This document shows, piece after piece, positions 10,382 to 17,756 of a stretch of DNA of 64,000 nucleotides. Source of the DNA: an uncultured Bacteroidota bacterium (lineage in GTDB: Bacteria; Bacteroidota; Bacteroidia; Flavobacteriales; Flavobacteriaceae); the NCBI GenBank assembly GCA_902517895.1, contig CABYEA010000001.1, forward strand, positions 62,001 to 126,000, read 5' to 3'. How positions within the stretch are numbered: position 1 is the stretch's first letter; each line of letters opens with the position of its first letter. The position numbers and the translations under genes were made by a program. The notes below the pieces were generated by a model that saw only the letters and a program-made list of their open reading frames with translations, did no database searches and was not told the origin of the DNA.

Positions 10382-10543
10382 TCGTTTAGACATTCCGGTG
10401 CTATAGAAATATACAAGCGTACAGGATCATTAAGTAAGCTTCAAAAGGCTATGGGACACTCAAGTTTAAAAGTTAGTTTAACCTACTTAAGAGGCTTAGA
10501 AGTTGAGGATTTAAAAGAGGAAGATATGCCTATGATATGTTAA
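10382..10543 (+). pseudogene. Tyrosine recombinase 3'-end fragment (copy A)
   Basis: SFRHSGAIEIYKRTGSLSKLQKAMGHSSLKVSLTYLRGLEVEDLKEEDMPMIC*; lacks the N-terminal part. Confidence 0.9.
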
Positions 10544-10632
10544 TAAAAGTGGTTAAAAATTATTGATTTCACAATGCTTTAAAATTTGAAAGATTGATGT
10601 TAAGTTTTAAATTAGGCAAAAAATAATTCAGG

Positions 10633-12216
10633 ATGAAAAAAATATTTACACTTTTAGCATTAACTATCTCATTTAGTATGAATTCACAAATGACCGACAA
10701 TAGCAATGCGACGACAGCAACAGAGGCTGGCTCTGTAGCAATGGGAATAGGTACAACAGCAAGCGGATATGCTTCAATAGCTACGGGAAGAGAAACAACA
10801 GCAAGTGGATATGCTTCAACTGCTTTGGGAAGAGAAACAACAGCAAGTGGATATGCTGCTACAGCTATTGGACAGCTCACTACAGCAAGTGGAACTCGTT
10901 CTACAGCAATGGGAGGATACACAACAGCAAGTGGATATACTTCTACAGCTATGGGGCAGTTCACTACAGCAAGTGGAGATTATTCAACAGCAATGGGAAA
11001 TGCCACTACAGCAAGTGACCATTCATCTATAGTAATTGGACAATATAATTCTTCGGGATCTTCAGTTACCAATAGTGCAAATGAATTTGATACAGCAAAC
11101 ACAGCTTTTGTAATCGGAAATGGTGTAGCCGCAAACAACAGAAGCGATGCACTAACTGTGCTATTTGATGGTACTACAAACGTTGCAGGTTCTGTAACAG
11201 CTACATCATTTATTGGAGATGGTTCACAGCTTACTAATCTAGCATCAAGCTCTCCATTTAGCTTTAATGACGTAAGTGGAACTGGCATACAATCAGGCAT
11301 CAGTACAGCAAGTGGAGATTATTCAACAGCAATGGGAAATGCCACTACAGCAAGTGGAGGTTTTTCTACAGCAATGGGAAGAACCACAACAGCAAGTGGC
11401 GGTTATTCTACATCAATGGGAGGTTACACAATAGCAAGTGGAGGTTATTCTACAGCAATGGGATATGGCTCAATAGCAAGTGGAAGTTATTCTACAGCAA
11501 TGGGATATGACACAAGAGCAAGTGGAAGTGATTCTACAGCAATGGGATTTCTAACAGAAGCAAGTGGAGATTTTTCTACAGCTATGGGTTATTATACAAT
11601 AGCAAGTGGATATACTTCTACAGCTATGGGTGCTGATACAGTCGCAAGCGGAATGATGTCAACAGCAATGGGATTTTTGACAACGGCAAGTGACTATTCA
11701 TCTTTGGTAATTGGACGCTTCAATTCATTAGGTTCAACTGTTACAAATAGCGCAGATCAATTTAATATAGAAAACACAGCTTTTGTAATAGGAAATGGTT
11801 TAGCCGCAGACAACAGAAGCGATGCATTTTCGGTTATGTTTAATGGTGATGCAACACTGGCAGGGAATTTAAGTGTGAATTCAGATGCAAAATTAAAATC
11901 AAATATTGTTTCACTTGGAAGTACTCTTGCCAAACTATTACAAATAGATGGTAAGACATACATTATGAAAAAAGATGAGAACAAGAAACAAAAGATAGGT
12001 GTACTTGCACAAGACATAGAGAAAGTATTTCCAGAACTTGTATCAGAAAGCAATGGAGTTAAGTCGGTAAACTATCAAGGTTTAGTACCAGTACTTATAA
12101 ATGCATTGAAAGAGCAACAGACAGAAATAGATGAACTAAAAGAGCAAGAAACTAAGTATATGGAACAAGAACAGAGATTAGAAAGATTAGAAAGATTGGT
12201 TGCCAATATGGATTAA
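10633..12216 (+). CDS. YadA-head-like repeat adhesin with C-terminal S74 intramolecular chaperone
   Basis: Many 14-aa repeats (TTASGxxSTAMGxx); C-terminus SDAKLKSNIVSLG...IGVLAQDIEKVFPELV...VNYQGLVPVLINALKEQ (peptidase S74). Confidence 0.88.
   Translation: MKKIFTLLALTISFSMNSQMTDNSNATTATEAGSVAMGIGTTASGYASIATGRETTASGYASTALGRETTASGYAATAIGQLTTASGTRSTAMGGYTTASGYTSTAMGQFTTASGDYSTAMGNATTASDHSSIVIGQYNSSGSSVTNSANEFDTANTAFVIGNGVAANNRSDALTVLFDGTTNVAGSVTATSFIGDGSQLTNLASSSPFSFNDVSGTGIQSGISTASGDYSTAMGNATTASGGFSTAMGRTTTASGGYSTSMGGYTIASGGYSTAMGYGSIASGSYSTAMGYDTRASGSDSTAMGFLTEASGDFSTAMGYYTIASGYTSTAMGADTVASGMMSTAMGFLTTASDYSSLVIGRFNSLGSTVTNSADQFNIENTAFVIGNGLAADNRSDAFSVMFNGDATLAGNLSVNSDAKLKSNIVSLGSTLAKLLQIDGKTYIMKKDENKKQKIGVLAQDIEKVFPELVSESNGVKSVNYQGLVPVLINALKEQQTEIDELKEQETKYMEQEQRLERLERLVANMD
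10740..11017 (+). repeat. First 42-bp (14-aa) head-repeat block in adhesin
   Basis: Repeated ACAGCAAGTGGA...TCAACAGCAATGGGA units. Confidence 0.85.
11304..11690 (+). repeat. Second 42-bp head-repeat block in adhesin
   Basis: Same 14-aa period; begins with a 53-bp exact copy of 10965-11017. Confidence 0.85.
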
Positions 12217-12250
12217 AGGTGAGGACTTGTCCCCTAAAAATTTACAATAA

Positions 12251-12403
12251 TTACTTTATTCCGTCTAAGTAAACAAAACGATTAGTAATCTCTAAGTTTA
12301 TTACTTTAAAGCCAATACTTTCCACTTGCTTTTTTAGTTCGTCTGTTCTATTGCTCCACTTATTTCTGGCTCCGCAATAAACGTCTCCGGGAAATGCCTC
12401 AGC
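12251..12403 (-). pseudogene. 3' fragment of an unidentified gene
   Basis: AEAFPGDVYCGARNKWSNRTDELKKQVESIGFKVINLEITNRFVYLDGIK*; in-frame stop just upstream, at an integrase-tail junction. Confidence 0.4.
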
Positions 12404-12421
12404 TTAATCTACAGAATCAGA

Positions 12422-12449
12422 AAAAGAAGAAGATATGCCTATGGTTTAG
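12422..12449 (+). pseudogene. Tyrosine recombinase extreme 3' tail (copy B)
   Basis: AAAGAAGAAGATATGCCTATGGTTTAG = KEEDMPMV*. Confidence 0.65.
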
Positions 12450-12606
12450 GTTTTGTTGGATTCATCCAAAGAAGTATTGTTCCTGCTACAATACCTGCCC
12501 AAATAAACGGCTCAGCCAAACTAACATCATAAGCTCTCCAAATGATAAATGCAAGTATGCTTATTGATAATGATATGATACAAGCAATCTTATATGACTT
12601 TTTCAT
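12439..12606 (-). CDS. Small membrane protein (55 aa)
   Basis: MKKSYKIACIISLSISILAFIIWRAYDVSLAEPFIWAGIVAGTILLWMNPTKPKP*; ATGA overlap with upstream CDS. Confidence 0.6.
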   Translation of the reverse strand: MKKSYKIACIISLSISILAFIIWRAYDVSLAEPFIWAGIVAGTILLWMNPTKPKP

Positions 12607-12788
12607 TTTTTATTTTTCTTAAACCTTAGGATTATTATGATTATTGCAACCGATAAAAGGCCAATTCCAAAGTATAGTATTGACCAAGCGTCAATTCCTG
12701 TATAATCAGAAATGAATTGAGCAGAAATAATAATTGTAGTACTTAATATGCACAGCCAATTTATGGTTTCATTCCAACTAAATTTCAT
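12603..12788 (-). CDS. Small two-TM membrane protein
   Basis: ORF track; hydrophobic; degenerate leader module upstream. Confidence 0.6.
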   Translation of the reverse strand: MKFSWNETINWLCILSTTIIISAQFISDYTGIDAWSILYFGIGLLSVAIIIIILRFKKNKK

Positions 12789-12869
12789 AGTGTAAATAGT
12801 ATTAGCTTTATCATATCGTACGTTGGTTTATTCGCAGCCTAAATCATCTGAACAGTAAGTAAAATTAGG

Positions 12870-13313
12870 CTACTTTTTAGATTTTAATAATTGATTTTGT
12901 TCCTCCAACAGAGTATTCATCTTTGTTAATAGTTCAATATTTTTTGGTGTAGAAACACTATTATCCTTTGGATCTTCTGCTTTTTTATTTAGCTTATTAA
13001 TAAACTTTACAACTATAAAAATAGTAAACCCAACAATTAGAAAATCAACTAAAGTTTCTACAAAAAGTCCATAATTTATAGCCACTTCTTCAATAATTTG
13101 ATTGCCAAGTGCATCATTTTCACTAGATCTAAGGACTAATTTTTGACTTTCTAAATTAACTCCACTTGATAATAAAGAAAAAGGAGGAAGAAGAATTTTT
13201 TTTACCAAAACGTCTATTACGGAATTGAAGGAAGCTCCTATTATAATCCCAATGGCCATATCAATCATATTTCCCTTAACTGCAAACTCTTTGAACTCTT
13301 GTAATAATTTCAT
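12870..13313 (-). CDS. mscL: Large-conductance mechanosensitive channel MscL
   Basis: EFKEFAVKGNMIDMAIGIIIGASFNSVIDVLVKKILLPPFSLL...LVDFLIVGFTIFIVVK. Confidence 0.95.
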   Translation of the reverse strand: MKLLQEFKEFAVKGNMIDMAIGIIIGASFNSVIDVLVKKILLPPFSLLSSGVNLESQKLVLRSSENDALGNQIIEEVAINYGLFVETLVDFLIVGFTIFIVVKFINKLNKKAEDPKDNSVSTPKNIELLTKMNTLLEEQNQLLKSKK

Positions 13314-13348
13314 TTTATAAGATTTTAAAAGTTAGTATTCTAAAGTTA

Positions 13349-13582
13349 CTAAATCATAGGCATATCTTCTTCTTTTAAACCCTCAACTTCTAAGCCCCTT
13401 AGGTAGGTTAGACTAACTTTTAAACTTGAGTGTCCCATAGCCTTTTGAAGCTTACTTAATGAGCCTGTACGCTTGTATATTTCTATTGCTCCCGTGTGTC
13501 TAAAAGAGTATAGCGTTATTCCTTGTTCTACAGATGGAAAAGCCTTAGAGAAATCGGGGGCTTCTTTTTTAATAGTTACAAG
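13349..13582 (-). pseudogene. Tyrosine recombinase 3'-end fragment (copy C)
   Basis: TIKKEAPDFSKAFPSVEQGITLYSFRHTGAIEIYKRTGSLSKLQKAMGHSSLKVSLTYLRGLEVEGLKEEDMPMI*. Confidence 0.92.
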
Positions 13583-13679
13583 TTAAAGGTACAATTTTTT
13601 GGCAGTTATATGGCAGTCCTTTTAAAAAGTGGCAACTATATGGCACTCTTTAGTTTTTTAATATCGTATGTTGTTTAAT

Positions 13680-13835
13680 CTATATATATAGGATTAAATT
13701 CTCTTTTGCCGAATAACATATCAATTTGATTTTGATGTAGAAAAAACCCTCCTTTATCATTTTTTTATTTTTCTTTGAATCTGATTGCCCAAAAGAAAGC
13801 AGTGGAATAAATAGTAATAGTATTAGCTTTTTCAT
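13680..13835 (-). CDS. Short secreted protein with shared leader (51 aa, possibly truncated)
   Basis: MKKLILLLFIPLLSFGQSDSKKNKKMIKEGFF...; shared leader DNA. Confidence 0.5.
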   Translation of the reverse strand: MKKLILLLFIPLLSFGQSDSKKNKKMIKEGFFYIKIKLICYSAKENLILYI

Positions 13836-13846
13836 ATCGTATGCTT

Positions 13847-14191
13847 TTATACTCCTATTATAGCAATAACAACAAAAATACCTGCTGCCGCTGCTACCCA
13901 AGCACCTCCTTTAGCAATATTTCCAAAAGTTTTGAGTATTGAAAACTTTACAACTTTAACCTCGTAAATATCCTTTACAAGTATTGTTTGTGTGCTTCCA
14001 TTATTTTCTAAAGTCATTGTTTTATCGTCTTTAGAAACTAATTGACCGTTAAATTTTGTTCTATCAAGCATTTCAACTTGAATCTTTTGTTTTTTATTAT
14101 CACTTGAGATATTATCGTAACTCACAGATTTATAACTAAAACAACTTTGAAATAAAATTAAAAATGATAATAAAATAAAAAGGTTTTTCAT
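13847..14191 (-). CDS. Lipoprotein with C-terminal TM segment
   Basis: LILFQSCFSY lipobox; C-terminal hydrophobic segment. Confidence 0.65.
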   Translation of the reverse strand: MKNLFILLSFLILFQSCFSYKSVSYDNISSDNKKQKIQVEMLDRTKFNGQLVSKDDKTMTLENNGSTQTILVKDIYEVKVVKFSILKTFGNIAKGGAWVAAAAGIFVVIAIIGV

Positions 14192-14214
14192 AATGTTATT
14201 TTAAGGGTAGCCCT

Positions 14215-14263
14215 TACAAGTTAGTGAAAAAGTTGTTTATGGTTTATCGTATGTTGCTCTATA
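14215..14263 (-). repeat. Intergenic 49-bp repeat, copy 1
   Basis: tacaagttagtgaaaaagttgtttatggtttatcgtatgttgctctata; 46/49 identical to 16508-16556. Confidence 0.85.
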
Positions 14264-14341
14264 AAAGTGAAAAGGTTCGAAAGAGAGCCAACCATAGCAA
14301 TCAATCAAACCAATTCTTTTTGTGTGATGCGAATATATAAA

Positions 14342-14396
14342 TTAAAGTGGAATAAATAGTAATAGTATTAGCTTTTTCATATCGTATGTTGGTTTA
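14342..14396 (-). repeat. Cargo-less leader module: CAACATACGAT + MKKLILLLFIPL*
   Basis: Reverse strand ATGAAAAAGCTAATACTATTACTATTTATTCCACTTTAA (ORF 14342-14380, 12 aa) with upstream motif. Confidence 0.8.
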
Positions 14397-14516
14397 TATC
14401 CAAAAGAAATAATAAAGTATTCCTATACATATTGCTGCTACAAAAAAAACAAATAAAACCCCTGCTAAATTGGATTCTTTTGTGTCTTTATTATAAATAA
14501 AATCTTTTAGTTTCAT
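14394..14516 (-). CDS. Small membrane protein (40 aa)
   Basis: MKLKDFIYNKDTKESNLAGVLFVFFVAAICIGILYYFFWI*; CATACGAT immediately upstream of ATG. Confidence 0.5.
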   Translation of the reverse strand: MKLKDFIYNKDTKESNLAGVLFVFFVAAICIGILYYFFWI

Positions 14517-14541
14517 ATCGTATGTTGCTAAAGCAAGTAAA

Positions 14542-14772
14542 CTAATCTTTTATAATGAAAGGTTTCAGCACCCAACTTAAAGTGCATATGAATAAAATTA
14601 CAATTGGAAGGCTTAATAGTATTCCAACTACCATTTCCTCTTCGTATATCACATCAATTGCACCCAATAAAAGAAAGGATGAAGCAATTATAATACAAAA
14701 TATAACAGATAAAACTCTTGCAAGCCGTCTCCACTTTAGGGAGAGATAACCAAAAAAGAAATTGTCTAACAT
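14542..14772 (-). CDS. Small two-TM membrane protein
   Basis: ORF track; hydrophobic. Confidence 0.55.
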   Translation of the reverse strand: MLDNFFFGYLSLKWRRLARVLSVIFCIIIASSFLLLGAIDVIYEEEMVVGILLSLPIVILFICTLSWVLKPFIIKD

Positions 14773-14840
14773 AATAATTAGTTGTTTAATGTATTTACAA
14801 GATAGTAAGTTGTTTAGGGCTTTACAAGTCGTATGTTGGT

Positions 14841-14924
14841 TTAGTTGAAGAATAAAAGATACGGAATCATTACAGCAAGAAAACCTGCGATAATAGCGAG
14901 AATTAATTTTTGATTTTTTTTCAT
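14841..14924 (-). CDS. Tiny membrane peptide (27 aa)
   Basis: MKKNQKLILAIIAGFLAVMIPYLLFFN*. Confidence 0.35.
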   Translation of the reverse strand: MKKNQKLILAIIAGFLAVMIPYLLFFN

Positions 14925-14937
14925 AGCTTTTAGTTGT

Positions 14938-15420
14938 TTAATTGTTGTTATTTTTAAATGTAATGCTTGTGCTTGATTTAGATGAAGAGCTGAAAATTGG
15001 AAAAGATGCAAAACTTGCAAGAAGTGCTGACACATAGCTTCTACTTTTGCTTGATGATTTAGTATTTTGTTTTAAATATTCAAAACCATATTTACTAAAA
15101 AAGTTTAGGATATCAATCTCATCTTGCATTGTTATTAATTCACCCCCATCATAAACATTCCAATATTTTGATTGTGAACTTATTTTAATATTCTTATGTT
15201 TAGAAGTAGACAACAAATGATATTTTTTCCCTAATCGAACCTCAATGAACTCATCCTGAATTTCAGTAATATTAAACTTCTTTCTTATTTTTTTTACTTG
15301 TGTTTTGGTTGAGCCATCGTCAGCAATGTATTGTCTTGTTTCTTTTGTAGTTTCTTTATTAACAATAATTTGCCCAAAAGTGATAATTGGAATAAATAGT
15401 AATAGTATTAGCTTTTTCAT
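14938..15420 (-). CDS. Secreted hypothetical protein with shared leader
   Basis: Internal start MKKLILLLFIPIITFGQIIVNKETTKETRQYI...; shared leader DNA; ATGA overlap with upstream ORF. Confidence 0.65.
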   Translation of the reverse strand: MKKLILLLFIPIITFGQIIVNKETTKETRQYIADDGSTKTQVKKIRKKFNITEIQDEFIEVRLGKKYHLLSTSKHKNIKISSQSKYWNVYDGGELITMQDEIDILNFFSKYGFEYLKQNTKSSSKSRSYVSALLASFASFPIFSSSSKSSTSITFKNNNN

Positions 15421-15608
15421 TTTTTCTTTTTGATAAAGAAACTTTCTATAACCGCGGTTAATATAAAAAATACTACAAATAATATTAATTTTCTTTGGTT
15501 CCAATCTAATGGATTTAAATGCAATTCAAACCCTCCGATAAAATCAAAAGTACTTACCATATAAGCGACAAATGTAGATTTTAAACTTAATTCTAAAAGA
15601 TTTTTCAT
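15417..15608 (-). CDS. Small membrane protein
   Basis: ORF track; ATGA overlaps on both sides. Confidence 0.5.
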   Translation of the reverse strand: MKNLLELSLKSTFVAYMVSTFDFIGGFELHLNPLDWNQRKLILFVVFFILTAVIESFFIKKKK

Positions 15609-15757
15609 TTCTTCTTATCAAATAAGGGTAAGAAAGATACAAATATAAAAATTAGACACATTATAATTATATCCTCTGCTTTATTTACAATTCCATATAT
15701 CAGCCCTGCAGATTGAACAATTATTCCTAATAATGCAATTTTAGATAGCTTTTTCAT
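15605..15757 (-). CDS. Small membrane protein (50 aa)
   Basis: MKKLSKIALLGIIVQSAGLIYGIVNKAEDIIIMCLIFIFVSFLPLFDKKK*; ATGA overlap. Confidence 0.5.
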   Translation of the reverse strand: MKKLSKIALLGIIVQSAGLIYGIVNKAEDIIIMCLIFIFVSFLPLFDKKK

Positions 15758-15769
15758 ATAGTTTTTAGT

Positions 15770-15997
15770 TTAGTCACAAGGCCCATCTGCATATGCAATC
15801 ACACCATAATAATTAAAAGCCTCACAGCTATTGTTATAGGTATTGCCATCACATCCACATACAGGATCAATAACAAAAGGGCAAGGTGATTCTAAGTTGA
15901 TCAATGTTTCATCAACACACATATTAGGAACATCCTCATCATCACTACTACAACCAAAGACAAGTGGAATAAATAGTAATAGTATTAGCTTTTTCAT
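15770..15997 (-). CDS. Kazal-type serine protease inhibitor lipoprotein with shared leader
   Basis: MKKLILLLFIPLVFGCSS...CPFVIDPVCGCDGNTYNNSCEAFNYYGVIAYADGPC. Confidence 0.85.
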   Translation of the reverse strand: MKKLILLLFIPLVFGCSSDDEDVPNMCVDETLINLESPCPFVIDPVCGCDGNTYNNSCEAFNYYGVIAYADGPCD

Positions 15998-16027
15998 ATC
16001 GTATGTTGGTTTAGTCTCATCCTAAAT

Positions 16028-16477
16028 CTAAAGTTGTCTTTTAAAAATATAACGGGTAATAAAAATTCCAGCTTTATCATCACTTGAGCCTTTACTTTCA
16101 ACGGCACTTGTAACGAATGCTAATTCCCAACCCTCAGAAATCATACTATTTATTTTTGAGCTAACAACAGCATCATTAGCAGCTATATTCTGGAACCTAA
16201 TACCCCCAATATTATAAAAGTTTAATAATTTTGTTTCATCAAAAGACTTTACTCTAATATCAGCTCTGTCAGATTTATTTCTTTTGTTACTTTCCTCTGA
16301 TTGAGATGATGTATATTGTCTGTAGTCTTTTGTCTCGTTTGCACTAATTAGTCTTGACCTTCCAGAACCACCAGGAACAATTGACTCAACACTTGTAATT
16401 ATCTTGTATTCAATTTGAGCAATTGCATCGGCAAAGGCAAATAATATAATAATCGTAAAAATTATAGTTTTTTTCAC
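16028..16477 (-). CDS. Secreted hypothetical protein
   Basis: Signal peptide MKKTIIFTIIILFAFADAIAQ; ORF track. Confidence 0.6.
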   Translation of the reverse strand: MKKTIIFTIIILFAFADAIAQIEYKIITSVESIVPGGSGRSRLISANETKDYRQYTSSQSEESNKRNKSDRADIRVKSFDETKLLNFYNIGGIRFQNIAANDAVVSSKINSMISEGWELAFVTSAVESKGSSDDKAGIFITRYIFKRQL

Positions 16478-16507
16478 AGTAAGTAGTTTTTAGTTGTTTA
16501 ACGTATC

Positions 16508-16556
16508 TACAAGTTAGTGAAAAAGTTGTTTATAGTTTATCGTGCGTTGCTCTATA
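16508..16556 (-). repeat. Intergenic 49-bp repeat, copy 2
   Basis: tacaagttagtgaaaaagttgtttatagtttatcgtgcgttgctctata. Confidence 0.85.
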
Positions 16557-16599
16557 CATTATTAACATATCATAGGTATAATTATTGTATATTTAGAGT

Positions 16600-17238
16600 G
16601 TGCAAGTCATTAGACTAAAAGATTATAAAAATGAAGAGTTGTGGAATGCATTAACACATTTCTTTGGTCTTATAATGTCAATTATAGGAATTCCTTTTTT
16701 ATTTTATTTTGACACTAATATTACTTTTCTTAGCATACTATCAGTTATATTATTTTCCTTTGGCTTATTGCTTGTTTATTCGTCTTCATCAATTTATCAT
16801 TTTGTTATAAACCCCAAGCTTAAAAAGAGATTTCAAGTACTTGACCATATAAGTATATACTATCTAATTTTAGGTTCATATGCCCCCGTTTGTTTAATCA
16901 CTTTATATGACTATTCAGGCATTAGCATATTTATAGCTGTACTAACTTTATCCATTATAGGAACTTTAAAAAAATTGTTCTTTACAGGAAAGTATGAATT
17001 TATATCTCTTTCGCTATACTTAGTAATGGGATGGCTAATAATTTTTGACATTAATTCCTTATTTAGTTTGATTGATTTCAATGCTAAACTATTAATAATT
17101 CTTGGAGGAATTTCTTATACTTTTGGAATCATATTCTATATTCTTGATAAGGTAAAGTATTTTCATTCTATATGGCATTTGTTTGTATTAACAGGTTCGA
17201 TATTGCATTATTTTACTGTTTTACTTTATATCATCTAA
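16600..17238 (+). CDS. Hemolysin III / PAQR-like membrane protein
   Basis: LWNALTHFFGLIMSIIG...SSSIYHFV...QVLDHISIYYLILGSYAPVCL...VKYFHSIWHLFVLTGSILHYF. Confidence 0.85.
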   Translation: MQVIRLKDYKNEELWNALTHFFGLIMSIIGIPFLFYFDTNITFLSILSVILFSFGLLLVYSSSSIYHFVINPKLKKRFQVLDHISIYYLILGSYAPVCLITLYDYSGISIFIAVLTLSIIGTLKKLFFTGKYEFISLSLYLVMGWLIIFDINSLFSLIDFNAKLLIILGGISYTFGIIFYILDKVKYFHSIWHLFVLTGSILHYFTVLLYII

Positions 17239-17414
17239 ATCCTAGGCATATCTTCTTCTTTTAAGTCCTCTACCGCCTCTAATCTTGCCTCAATTTTTTC
17301 TATTTCATATTGATGCCTCTTTTCTGTAGTGTGATTAGAATACTCTAAAGCTAAAATTAAGATTAAGACAACTATAAATATTATAATAACCCCTCTTTTT
17401 TCATCCTTTTTCAT
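17235..17414 (-). CDS. Small membrane protein whose C-terminus matches the recombinase tail (copy D)
   Basis: MKKDEKRGVIIIFIVVLILILALEYSNHTTEKRHQYEIEKIEARLEAVEDLKEEDMPRI*. Confidence 0.6.
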   Translation of the reverse strand: MKKDEKRGVIIIFIVVLILILALEYSNHTTEKRHQYEIEKIEARLEAVEDLKEEDMPRI

Positions 17415-17427
17415 ATCTTATGTTGCC

Positions 17428-17673
17428 CTAAGATAATAGACTTTCTAAATAGTCAACAATCATCTCATAATAACCATTAACGTTAATATAAAAAACCATA
17501 AAAACTCCAATAATAATCCCCATTACAGCACCAATTCTTTCTCCTCTTTTAATGTTAATTTCTTTACTTTCAAGCATCATATATTTTGGAATGAATGGAC
17601 GTATTATTAATACCAATAATGCAAAAATGCCTATTACACAGCAAATTATAAATATGTAATCAATGATTTCCAT
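17428..17673 (-). CDS. Small two-TM membrane protein
   Basis: ORF track. Confidence 0.55.
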   Translation of the reverse strand: MEIIDYIFIICCVIGIFALLVLIIRPFIPKYMMLESKEINIKRGERIGAVMGIIIGVFMVFYINVNGYYEMIVDYLESLLS

Positions 17674-17703
17674 CTATCAATAAAATTAATATAAATCATC
17701 AGA

Positions 17704-17752
17704 TTAATTATATAGTAATGGTATTATTTTTTTCATATCGTATGTTCGTTTA
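17704..17752 (-). repeat. Second cargo-less leader module (MKKIIPLLYN*)
   Basis: Reverse strand CTAAACGAACATACGATATGAAAAAAATAATACCATTACTATATAATTAA. Confidence 0.65.
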
Positions 17753-17756
17753 GTCT

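Noticed and set aside
10740-11690. CRISPR-like regular repeats
   Set aside because: The 42-bp period is in frame and encodes the 14-aa adhesin head motif; no spacers and no cas genes.
10569-12053. Antisense ORFs (10569-10964 -, 10980-11300 -, 11757-12053 -) and the alternative-frame ORF 10805-11032
   Set aside because: They mirror the repetitive adhesin gene; composition (e.g. YPLAVVSLPIAVE repeats) is an antisense artifact.
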